A DNA stretch of 26,380 bases from Treponema sp. UBA3819. Lineage in GTDB: Bacteria; Spirochaetota; Spirochaetia; Treponematales; Treponemataceae. Below the pieces are notes generated by a model, which had not been told where the DNA came from, searched no databases, and saw nothing but the letters and a program-made list of their open reading frames with translations. Position numbers and translations under genes: made by a program. Positions 1-7,092 of the stretch are shown in pieces (position 1 is the stretch's first letter; the number at the start of each line of letters is the position of its first letter). Location: the NCBI GenBank assembly GCA_002369025.1, contig DFDV01000146.1, forward strand, positions 1-26,380. The letters run 5' to 3'.

Positions 1-7
1 TCCTCTA

Positions 8-36
8 TTGAAAAAATCTGTAAAATCCGCTTTACT
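8..36 (+). promoter_or_regulatory. Putative promoter of purC
   Basis: TTGAAA at 8-13, a 17-nt spacer, and TTTACT at 31-36 resemble a housekeeping sigma-70 promoter. Transcription would begin near 43, giving a leader of only about 14 nt that still contains GAGG (45-48), 8 nt before the ATG. Prediction from sequence only; a longer upstream operon cannot be excluded because the window starts here. Confidence 0.45.
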
Positions 37-56
37 GTAGGAACGAGGTTTTTGAC

Positions 57-902
57 ATGAAAAAGATTATCAGCGGCAAAGTCCGCGAAGTGTATGATTT
101 GGAAGACGGACGCATGGTTATCGTCACAACAGACCGCCTTTCTGCATTTGACGTGATTCTCCCCACGCTTATCACCGACAAGGGCAAGGTGCTGAATGCA
201 CTTTCCAATTTCTGGTTTGATTACACAAAGGATATCGTAAAGAATCACATGATTTCTTCAGACCTGAAGGATATGCCCGCAGAATTCCAAAAGCCTGAGT
301 ATGAAGGCCGCACCATTCTGGTCAAAAAACTCAAGATGATTCCCTATGAAGTAATCGTCCGCGGTTATATGTTCGGTTCAATGTACGACGCCCTCAAAAG
401 CGGAAAACTCCCGGAAGGAGTACATTTTGACCGCGACTACAATCTGGCAGAAAAACTGGACGCTCCGATTGTAACTCCTTCTACAAAAGCCAAGGAAGGT
501 CACGACATCAATGTTTCTCTGGACTACATGAAGAATGACATCGGCGCCGACCTTGCAACAAAGATTGAAAAAGCAGCCCTCGCCATCTACAACAAGGCCT
601 ATGAGCATGCCTACAAAAACGGCATCATCATTGCAGACACCAAGTTTGAATTTGGTCTGGATGAAGACGGAAATCTGGTTCTGGCTGACGAAGTGCTTAC
701 TCCTGACTCAAGCCGCTTCTGGAATCTTGCCACATACAAAGTGGGAACAAGCCCCGCAAGCTACGACAAGCAGTTTGTGCGTGACTGGCTTAAGGCAAAT
801 AAGCTGGCCGGCGACCCCAACATCAAGAGCATTCCGGCTGATGTAGTTGCAAAGACTTCAGAAATCTACAAGGAATGTCAGACAAAAATCTGCCACAAAT
901 AA
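57..902 (+). CDS. purC: Phosphoribosylaminoimidazole-succinocarboxamide synthase (SAICAR synthase)
   Basis: Joins aspartate to CAIR using ATP to form SAICAR in cytoplasmic de novo purine synthesis. The 281-residue protein opens with the family's nucleotide-binding strand, SGKVREVYDL, followed by TTDRLSAFDVILPT. It carries the other family blocks: EVIVRGYMFGSMYDALKSG near residue 100, the TPSTKAKEGHD substrate loop near 140, and IIADTKFEFGLDEDGNLVLADEVLTPDSSRFW near 190-222. Length and motifs fit the longer (about 280-300 aa) SAICAR synthase type, so the gene looks complete. The start is set by GAGG 8 nt upstream and by the N-terminal strand. It has its own promoter-like sequence and a strong terminator, so it is probably monocistronic. 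No neighbouring purine genes are visible. Confidence 0.96.
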   Translation: MKKIISGKVREVYDLEDGRMVIVTTDRLSAFDVILPTLITDKGKVLNALSNFWFDYTKDIVKNHMISSDLKDMPAEFQKPEYEGRTILVKKLKMIPYEVIVRGYMFGSMYDALKSGKLPEGVHFDRDYNLAEKLDAPIVTPSTKAKEGHDINVSLDYMKNDIGADLATKIEKAALAIYNKAYEHAYKNGIIIADTKFEFGLDEDGNLVLADEVLTPDSSRFWNLATYKVGTSPASYDKQFVRDWLKANKLAGDPNIKSIPADVVAKTSEIYKECQTKICHK

Positions 903-918
903 AAGCAATAAAACCATG

Positions 919-948
919 GCCCTGTCCCCCGCGGCAGGGCATTTTTTT
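919..948 (+). terminator. Rho-independent terminator of purC
   Basis: GCCCTG (919-924) pairs with CAGGGC (935-940). The stem is extended inward by a wobble and a C:G pair and is followed directly by a run of seven T. It lies 17 nt after the purC stop codon. Confidence 0.85.
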
Positions 949-968
949 GCCTGTCGTTTTCTCCCTGG

Positions 969-997
969 TGGAATTTTCCCCGTCATTCTGCTATACT
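969..997 (+). promoter_or_regulatory. Promoter placed for a leaderless GH28 transcript
   Basis: TATACT at 992-997 is a good -10 box with a weak -35 (TGGAAT, 969-974) 17 nt upstream. Only 6 nt (998-1003) separate the -10 box from the ATG at 1004, so the predicted first transcribed base is the A of the start codon. No Shine-Dalgarno sequence is present. The same spacing occurs before the genes starting at 14393 and 15255. Confidence 0.55.
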
Positions 998-1003
998 TAA
1001 AAA

Positions 1004-2923
1004 ATGAGTTTTATCCGCCGATTTTTACTGACTGTATTTTTTCTTTCTTGTGCCGCCGCATCTTTTTCTGAAACGCACATCAATCTGAATCTTCGCACTC
1101 CCCATCTTGGAGTAACGGCCACAAAAGTCTATCTTGTCTGGGATATGCCGGATGCATCCGCTGCAAAAAACATTCCTGCCGACTATGCCCTCTTTATAAA
1201 CGGAAAGCGGCTGGAAGAAAGCGCCCTGCAGAATTACGAGCGCATAAATCCCATGACGGCTCTTTACCGCACTTCTTTCTATAATTATTACACAAAAAAA
1301 CGGGTCGGCTTTGACATGGTTCAGACCGCTCCCACTTCATTTTGTGCAGATGCTCTTTCTTCCGGGACGACCTACAGCTTCCGTCTTGCCGCCCTCAATA
1401 AAAAGGGTAAGGTGCTTTTTCAGTCAGAAGAAATTTCAGTCACCACCCTTGCAAAGCCTTCTGCCCTGCTGAATATTGCAGACTATGGCGCAAAGTCCGT
1501 GGAAGTGTTTCCCTCTGAAGAAGGCGAGATAAAAGCCCTAGCGGCTCAGAACGCAAAGGCAATTCAGGCGGCAATAGATGCCTGTCCGGAACATGGCCTG
1601 GTGGTCATCCCGCAGGGAAAATTTTTAACGGCTCCCTTCCGCCTGAAAAGTCACATGACGCTGCAGATTGACGGTGAACTTACAGGCAGTCCCTATGCAG
1701 AACAGTACGAATTTGGCTTTTTACTCTATCCCTACCGGACAGACAGGCGCTACTACGGCCTTATCAATGTAGACGGAGCGGAAGAAATCCGCATCATCGG
1801 AAAGGGCGTCATTGACGGAAACGGCTGGCTCTACCTGAGTGCAGACGGAAAAAAACTGACTGACCAGGTGCAGTACTACAGCGAAGAAGGCGACCCTGAT
1901 TTTGCAAATATGAAAGGACCTGCCCTGGAATCCTGTCGCCTGCGCAAGTACCGCCACTCAAACGCAAAGGATGTCTACCGGGACGGCATTTTAAGTGCTT
2001 CCTCTTGTACCGCAGTCCTTTCCATGAGCGGAAAAAATCCTGAGACGGCAAGCGACAGGGAAAAGAAGGCTGCCTACGGAACCCGCAGCACCATGCTCCT
2101 GCTCAGAAATGTAAAAGGACTTTTTGTGAGCGGCATTACGCTGAGAAATCCTTCAAACCACACCCTCAACATACTCGATTCAGAAAATATTTCGGTAACA
2201 GGCATTACAGAAATGACCTGGGACTGCAACAATGGCGACGGCATCGGTCTGATTCATTCAAAAAATGCCCTGATCTGGAATAATTTTATCGACACGGGAG
2301 ATGATTCCATTGTCTTTAGTGCAGGCGTTGGAGAAGCTGCCTTTGAAAGTGGAGAAGAGGCGGTTTCAAATGTCCGCATCTTCGGGAACTACATTCACCA
2401 CGGGCACGGTGGCGTTTCCTTTGGAAGTCATACCGCCCTGGGCATAAGCGATGTGCGCATTCAGGGAAATGTCTTCAGCCACACAGACGTGCCCTTCCGC
2501 TGCAAGTCCAATGCGGTTACCGGCGGCGGAGCCTGGGACATCCTTTTTGAAGACAATGCCATTGCAGAGGCAAAACAGGCTTTTCTGATTACATCTTCTT
2601 ACGACAACGAAAGCAGCGGTAAGGCTCTGGGGGCAAATTTCCATGACATGACCATACGGCACTGCACCGTCTACGGCGTTGTCATGAATACCATCTGCCT
2701 GGAAAACGACCGTCACTTTCCGGCCTATAACCTGCATTTTGAGGACATAACTTTTGCTCAGGTGGGGCGCGGGGTAAATACCATGGGCTGGGAAGCACTG
2801 GTAAATGTAAAGGATTCAAGCTTCAAAAAGATACGCTTTTTCTACACGGATAAGGCAAAGGAAAAGAAGCGCGACAAGGCATGGGCAAATGTAGTCCACT
2901 GCCAGAATGTGACCATTGACTGA
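1004..2923 (+). CDS. Secreted exo-polygalacturonase, GH28 family, with N-terminal fibronectin-III-like domain
   Basis: Predicted to hydrolyse galacturonan from chain ends outside the cytoplasm. Residues 1-22 form a signal peptide (MSFIRRFLLTVFFLSCAAAS, cleavage near FSE). About 30-148 looks like a fibronectin-III domain, and 155-639 is a right-handed beta-helix. GH28 active-site positions are visible: GDGI with D412 (usual NTD), the paired D433-D434 in DTGDDS, H468 in GHGG, and R499/K501 in FRCK (usual RIK). The FnIII-plus-helix layout, the NxGDGI form of the first motif, and the long insertion around 275-355 match the exo-acting PehX-type enzymes and not endo-polygalacturonases. Length 639 aa is typical of these. 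It shares a pectin theme with the CE8 gene at 7093 but is not adjacent to it. Exo versus endo mode is inferred. Confidence 0.9.
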   Translation: MSFIRRFLLTVFFLSCAAASFSETHINLNLRTPHLGVTATKVYLVWDMPDASAAKNIPADYALFINGKRLEESALQNYERINPMTALYRTSFYNYYTKKRVGFDMVQTAPTSFCADALSSGTTYSFRLAALNKKGKVLFQSEEISVTTLAKPSALLNIADYGAKSVEVFPSEEGEIKALAAQNAKAIQAAIDACPEHGLVVIPQGKFLTAPFRLKSHMTLQIDGELTGSPYAEQYEFGFLLYPYRTDRRYYGLINVDGAEEIRIIGKGVIDGNGWLYLSADGKKLTDQVQYYSEEGDPDFANMKGPALESCRLRKYRHSNAKDVYRDGILSASSCTAVLSMSGKNPETASDREKKAAYGTRSTMLLLRNVKGLFVSGITLRNPSNHTLNILDSENISVTGITEMTWDCNNGDGIGLIHSKNALIWNNFIDTGDDSIVFSAGVGEAAFESGEEAVSNVRIFGNYIHHGHGGVSFGSHTALGISDVRIQGNVFSHTDVPFRCKSNAVTGGGAWDILFEDNAIAEAKQAFLITSSYDNESSGKALGANFHDMTIRHCTVYGVVMNTICLENDRHFPAYNLHFEDITFAQVGRGVNTMGWEALVNVKDSSFKKIRFFYTDKAKEKKRDKAWANVVHCQNVTID

Positions 2924-2949
2924 AAAAATATACAATAGGAGAAGTTATT

Positions 2950-3531
2950 ATGTCAGTAACAAATGAAAAAGCAGAAAAACTGATTGCTGCACTCAAAAAA
3001 CGCGGATTCGACGCTTACTATGCGGCTACAAAAGCGGAAGCGGCCCAAAAAGCACTTTCACTCATCCCCGCAAAGTCTTCTGTTTCATGGGGCGGTTCTG
3101 TTTCCGTAGAAGAAAGCGGACTGCTGGATAAAGTCCGTGCAGGCGATTTTGTCCTTATTGACCGTTCTGCCGCAACAACAGGGGAAGAGCGTATTGAAAT
3201 GATGCGGAAGGGACTGCTTGCCGATGTCTTCCTGACCAGTTTTAATGCAGTAAGTGAGGACGGGGTTCTCTTTAACATAGACGGAAACGGAAACCGTGTA
3301 GCGGCCATTGCCTTTGGTCCCAAGTCAGTAGTGGCCCTTGTCGGTATGAACAAGGTGGTTGCTTCTGAGTCAGAACTGGAAAAACGCGCCCTTACTGTTG
3401 CCGCTCCCCTCAATGCAAAACGCCTGAATGTGAACGAACACGACATCTGCGGTATTTTTGTAAAGACCCGTATCTGCAAGGTTAAAGGCAGAATAAAAAT
3501 CGTTCTCTGTGGAGAAGATTTAGGATACTAG
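2950..3531 (+). CDS. LUD-domain protein (LutC/YkgG-like, DUF162)
   Basis: A 193-residue cytoplasmic protein whose whole length matches the LUD fold seen in the LutC subunit of lactate oxidation complexes and in many stand-alone proteins. Typical blocks are visible: WGGSVSVEESGLLDKV near residues 46-61, DRSAATTGEERIEMMRKGLLADVFLTSFNAVSEDG near 73-107, a VVALVGMNKVV stretch near 126-136, and a C-terminal NEHDICGIF segment. A strong AGGAGA at 2938-2943 sits 6 nt before the ATG. No LutA or LutB partner is adjacent, so a lactate role cannot be assigned. The gene lies 26 nt after the GH28 stop codon and may be co-transcribed with it. Substrate unknown. Confidence 0.85.
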   Translation: MSVTNEKAEKLIAALKKRGFDAYYAATKAEAAQKALSLIPAKSSVSWGGSVSVEESGLLDKVRAGDFVLIDRSAATTGEERIEMMRKGLLADVFLTSFNAVSEDGVLFNIDGNGNRVAAIAFGPKSVVALVGMNKVVASESELEKRALTVAAPLNAKRLNVNEHDICGIFVKTRICKVKGRIKIVLCGEDLGY

Positions 3532-3653
3532 GATATTTTGTCCTTGGGCAGCCCGCCTTATGGCGGCCGGGCTTTACGGGGTTCCGGCTTTCGCCTGCAT
3601 ACCGCCTGCGGCGGTACGGCCTTGCCGCCCCTGCAATCCCTGCTGCACGGCTT
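3532..3653. other. GC-rich intergenic hairpin block
   Basis: Between the LUD gene and the pseudouridine synthase lie at least two dyads. CCGCC (3553-3557) pairs with GGCGG (3562-3566) inside an outer GCCCG/CGGGC pair (3551-3555, 3568-3572). ACCGCC (3601-3606) pairs with GGCGGT (3610-3615) over a 3-nt loop. There is no clear T-tract, so neither is a convincing terminator. Similar GC-rich blocks occur at 4638-4709 and 15300-15394. No coding potential seen. Confidence 0.55.
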
Positions 3654-4637
3654 ATGAAAACAATTCTTTTTACACCGGAAAAAGCATCCACCCTCAATGA
3701 CATCCTGCGCAGTCATTTGCCCGCTGCCCTGCAGGCTGACATTTCCAAAAGCAAAATCAGGCGGCTCATTATGGCGGGCATGGTCAGCATAAACGGCGGC
3801 CAGTGCCGCAATCCTTCCGCCATGGTAAGGGCGGGCGCCCGGGTTTCTGCACTGATTGACGAAGAAAAGCTTTTTTATGAAAAGCAGCCCGATGACATTT
3901 CCTACGAAGTGACCGCCCGCGATGTTCTCTACGAAGATGATGTCATTCTGCTGGTAAACAAGCCGGCTTTTTTCCCTGTGGAAGCGGGCATGGTGGGAAG
4001 CAGGGACAACCTGCATGCCGCCGTGGTGCGCTATCTTTTTGAAAAGCAAAAGCGGGAGCATCCCGCCATGAAAAATCCTCCCTATGCGGGCATTATGCAC
4101 CGCCTTGACCGGGAGACCAGCGGCGTAATCCTTTTTACCAAGGTAAGAAGCGTAAACGCCGCCTGCCACGACATGTTTGAAAAACACACAGTAAAAAAAT
4201 GCTACCGGGCCCTGGTCTGTGCAGATTCTTTTTCAGATGCCGCTTCCATTTTTGGCGGGAAAAAGTCTCTTTCTGTGGAAATGTACATGGGCAGGATAAG
4301 CCCAAAGTCTCAGGCGGCCAAATGGGGCCCCCTGGCAGAAAAAGCAGGCGGTCTCTATTCAAAAACAGATTTTACCCTTGTGGAGGCAGGTCTTCTGGAA
4401 GGTAAAAAAACGGCTTGTGTAGACTGTCTCCTGCATACCGGCCGCACCCATCAGATTCGGGTACATCTGGCCAGCCTGGGCCTTCCCATTCTGGGAGACA
4501 GGCTTTACGGCGGCCGCCCATACCGGCGTATCATGCTGCATGCATATTCCCTTACCTTTACCCATCCCCTGACAGGCAGGAGTCTTACCGTACAGGCCCC
4601 ATTACCGGAAGGCTTTGAAGGGGCCTTGCGGGGCTGA
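3654..4637 (+). CDS. RluA-family pseudouridine synthase (RluC/RluD-like) with N-terminal S4 domain
   Basis: Converts specific uridines in RNA to pseudouridine. Residues about 13-70 form an S4-like RNA-binding domain (KSKIRRLIMAGMVSING). The catalytic domain follows, with YEDDVILLVNKPAFFPVE (93-110), the family motif HRLDRETSG (149-157) holding the catalytic D152, and HTGRTHQIRVHLASLG...ILGDRLYGG near 270-293. All three diagnostic blocks are present and the length (327) is usual for RluC/RluD-type enzymes, so it is probably active on 23S rRNA. The exact target (RluC-like, RluD-like or other) cannot be decided by eye. No Shine-Dalgarno sequence precedes the ATG; the start was chosen because the S4 domain begins just after it and the upstream DNA is hairpin-rich. 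Confidence 0.9.
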   Translation: MKTILFTPEKASTLNDILRSHLPAALQADISKSKIRRLIMAGMVSINGGQCRNPSAMVRAGARVSALIDEEKLFYEKQPDDISYEVTARDVLYEDDVILLVNKPAFFPVEAGMVGSRDNLHAAVVRYLFEKQKREHPAMKNPPYAGIMHRLDRETSGVILFTKVRSVNAACHDMFEKHTVKKCYRALVCADSFSDAASIFGGKKSLSVEMYMGRISPKSQAAKWGPLAEKAGGLYSKTDFTLVEAGLLEGKKTACVDCLLHTGRTHQIRVHLASLGLPILGDRLYGGRPYRRIMLHAYSLTFTHPLTGRSLTVQAPLPEGFEGALRG

Positions 4638-4709
4638 AAAGCCAGAATTATGCCCCGCAGGAAGGGTAGCCCGCAACAGAGTGCGGGCGTAGGGGAGGGC
4701 TCTCCCCTC
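4638..4709. other. Convergent-gene spacer with two perfect hairpins
   Basis: The spacer between the converging rluA-type gene and the regulator contains GCCCGC (4669-4674) pairing with GCGGGC (4683-4688). AGGGGAG (4691-4697) pairs with CTCCCCT (4702-4708) over a GGCT loop and abuts the regulator's stop codon. It may act as a bidirectional transcription barrier, although neither side has a strong T-run. The GGGGA..TCCCC theme recurs at 15303-15326. Confidence 0.5.
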
Positions 4710-6887
4710 CTAGTGTCTGTTTCTTTCTGCCCAGGAGAGGGGGCTTAAGCCTGTGACTTTTTTAAAGACGTTTGAAAAATAATTGGGGTTTGTGTAGCCC
4801 AGGCGGGCGGCGATGTCGTTCATTTTCAGGTTGCCGCTTTTGATGAGGTCCTTTGCCTGTTCAATTTTGAGTATTTCGTGGAGGGACTGGATACTGTGAC
4901 CGGTAAGTGCCTTTACCCGGCGGGTCAAATGACTGCGGCTGAGGGAAAAATAGGCTGCCATTTTGTCCAGATCGCACATTTCGTCCAGATGGTCTATCAG
5001 ATAGTCCAGAATGTCTTTTGCCTGCATTTTTCCGGGTTTGGAGATGGCTGAGCGGGTAAGGGAAATTTTTTCTGCCAGTTTTGCACGGTCTGTGATGATG
5101 AGGGCATGGGGCTTGATTTTGCCTTCTTTTTTGTAGAGTTTGTAGAGAGTCTGGCTTAACAGTTCCTTTACATCGTCATAAAAAGCAAGGTTTTCCCCGC
5201 CGGAAAAAAGATATACATAGCCTATGTAGTAGCCTGAATGAAAAAGAAGTTCCAGCGTAACGGAAAAACGCCTGCCTCTGGAAAGAATGGATTTTGGAAA
5301 GAGATGGGGCTCCCTGACTTTTATGCCGGTCACCTGTTCTTCATCATCTGTTCTACCCGGTATGACAATTTCTACGCTTGCGGGGCTCAGTCGTTCTGTT
5401 AAGTAGGGGCTGAGGGCTATTACGATTCCCGGAATGCGCAGTTCACTCAGCTTAAAGGTAAGGACATTTTCCAACTGCCTGATGGATTCCACATTTGCAA
5501 GGCTGAGGGCAAGATGGGTCATGCCTGTCTGGCTGGGCATCCTGCTGGCCATTATGTCGTATTGCAGGGAAAAGGCGTGCAGGGTACGGAGGGCGTTGCA
5601 GATGTCTTCAAAATAGTTTTTCTGTTCCTGGTCAAGCAGGGGAATAAGGCCTGCCCTGAGGCGGGAAATGCTTTCTTCCCATTCTTGCCCCTTGAACTCC
5701 GGTGTCCGCCGTTTCTTGAGCAGCCTGCGGAAATATATCAGGGTTTTTGGCGGCTCATCCTTCAGCGGGCTGGAATTTTCCTTTTTTGTGCAGAGGTCTT
5801 CGGCAAGGGCTTTTGCCAGTTCTGTATGGGAAGATTCTGCTTCCTGGGGGAAAATTTCTTTTGAAAGCTGTATGAGATAGGCGGCAATTTCATCGTGGCC
5901 TGCATTTTTCGGCAGGCGGGGCAGGGGCTTTTTTTGCGGATGAAGGGCCTGCAAAACTGAATCTTCAAAGCAGCCGCAGCTCTGCCTGACGATGAGCGTG
6001 GTTCCTACTTCCCGGATTTTTTTGTCCTGTTCCGGTTGCATGATAAGGTCGATGAGGAGCTCTACTGCCTGATAGCCCCGCTCAAAATAGACCAGATTAA
6101 TGGTGGTGATGGGGGCAGAGGAAGAAACTCCGACCAGCTGATTGTTGTAGCCGGTTACCGCAATATCATCGGGGACGGAAAGACCTCTTTTTTCCAGTTC
6201 GATGATAACCTGGGAGGCGATTATGTCGCTGGATGTAACGATGACCTGGGTGTCTGTATGCTTTTGCAGGAGGAATTCTACTTGTTCCGCTATGTCTGCG
6301 GCATCCAGTGAGTCTGCAAGAAAAATGCTGTTTTCGTCACAGGGAAGGGAAAAATTTTCAAGTTCCCTGCGGTAGAAATCAAGTCGCTGCAGATGGGGCC
6401 TGGAATAGCGGCTGCCGATAAAGGCAAAGCGGGAAAAGCCATGTACTTCTACCAGGTGCTTTACAATGTGGTGCATGGAAAGACTGTTGTCTATGCGGAT
6501 GCAGGGTACTCCCGGAATGTCCAGATAGCCGATATCAACCATGGGAAGGGGAGCGAGGGATGAAAAGAGTTCCTGTACTTTTTCTGCCTTCATATATTCG
6601 CAGAGGGAAGATGCCCAGGTGACAAGGCCGTCCAGAAGCGGAGCCCGCATGAACTGCATTTTTGTCAGGAACTGGGGCAGCATGTTGCTTTCGCTCATCA
6701 GGGAATGGTGCACTGCTTCTGCCATGGTAATCAGGTTTATTCCGTAGTCAGCTGCCGCCTGCATGATTCCCGCAATGTATTCCTGCCCGATGTAGGAAGT
6801 AAAGTCTGCTACCGCCGCAAAACCGAATGTCAGTGGTTTATCCAGTTTTTTGAGGAAATTTTGTCTTTTTGCGCTTAATGCATTCAT
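4710..6887 (-). CDS. Hybrid transcriptional regulator: LacI-type sugar-sensor domain fused to AraC-type DNA-binding domain
   Basis: A 725-residue cytoplasmic regulator. Near the N-terminus, FGFAAVADFTSYIGQEYIAGIMQAA opens a periplasmic-binding-protein-like sensor (about residues 20-310). It includes VHGFSRFAFIGSR and the LacI-like stretch VPDDIAVTGYNNQLVGVSSSAPITTI. There is no LacI helix-turn-helix in front of it. DNA binding has moved to the C-terminus (about 625-725): MAAYFSLSRSHLTRRVKALTG and MNDIAARLGYTNPNYFSNVFKKVTGLSP are the two AraC/XylS helix-turn-helices. The middle part is unassigned. The start is taken at 6887, not at the longer in-frame ATG at 6947, because sensor homology begins there and a TATAAT box lies between. 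It is divergent from the CE8 pectinesterase gene, so control of that gene is likely but inferred. Confidence 0.88.
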   Translation of the reverse strand: MNALSAKRQNFLKKLDKPLTFGFAAVADFTSYIGQEYIAGIMQAAADYGINLITMAEAVHHSLMSESNMLPQFLTKMQFMRAPLLDGLVTWASSLCEYMKAEKVQELFSSLAPLPMVDIGYLDIPGVPCIRIDNSLSMHHIVKHLVEVHGFSRFAFIGSRYSRPHLQRLDFYRRELENFSLPCDENSIFLADSLDAADIAEQVEFLLQKHTDTQVIVTSSDIIASQVIIELEKRGLSVPDDIAVTGYNNQLVGVSSSAPITTINLVYFERGYQAVELLIDLIMQPEQDKKIREVGTTLIVRQSCGCFEDSVLQALHPQKKPLPRLPKNAGHDEIAAYLIQLSKEIFPQEAESSHTELAKALAEDLCTKKENSSPLKDEPPKTLIYFRRLLKKRRTPEFKGQEWEESISRLRAGLIPLLDQEQKNYFEDICNALRTLHAFSLQYDIMASRMPSQTGMTHLALSLANVESIRQLENVLTFKLSELRIPGIVIALSPYLTERLSPASVEIVIPGRTDDEEQVTGIKVREPHLFPKSILSRGRRFSVTLELLFHSGYYIGYVYLFSGGENLAFYDDVKELLSQTLYKLYKKEGKIKPHALIITDRAKLAEKISLTRSAISKPGKMQAKDILDYLIDHLDEMCDLDKMAAYFSLSRSHLTRRVKALTGHSIQSLHEILKIEQAKDLIKSGNLKMNDIAARLGYTNPNYFSNVFKKVTGLSPLSWAERNRH

Positions 6888-6929
6888 GTGATTATATTTT
6901 AGCACCAGATGAGCATATTTGAAATGAAA

Positions 6930-6935
6930 ATTATA
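6930..6935 (-). promoter_or_regulatory. Putative -10 box of the regulator gene
   Basis: TATAAT read on the minus strand lies 42 nt upstream of the chosen ATG at 6887, with only a weak -35 (CATACA, 17 nt further up). A second TATAAT at 6891-6896 directly before the ATG is too close to drive this start. The region lies between divergent genes. Confidence 0.4.
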
Positions 6936-6978
6936 CGAAAATAGCACAAAAATGTATGAAAAATAGTTTTATTGTTTA

Positions 6979-7008
6979 TGGACGGCTAAAAAAATCAGAA
7001 TTTATACT
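6979..7008 (+). promoter_or_regulatory. Putative promoter of the pectinesterase gene
   Basis: TGGACG (6979-6984) and TATACT (7003-7008) with an 18-nt spacer predict transcription from about 7015. The first leader bases form a small hairpin: GGAGAT (7016-7021) with ATCTCC (7027-7032) around TTTGT. The untranslated leader is about 78 nt and ends in GGAGG (7082-7086) before the ATG. This region and the regulator's own promoter share about 200 bp, a natural place for operator sites, but no convincing repeated operator could be picked out. Confidence 0.5.
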
Positions 7009-7092
7009 TAAATGAGGAGATTTTGTATCTCCCTTGTAAAAATTGTTTTGTCATGTGAAGCATGGCATGTATTGTAGAAATGGAGGATTTCT

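Noticed and set aside
6888..6947. Upstream ATG at 6947 as the regulator start
   Set aside because: It would translate through the candidate TATAAT boxes and add 20 residues without similarity to the family; the ATG at 6887 directly precedes the sensor domain.
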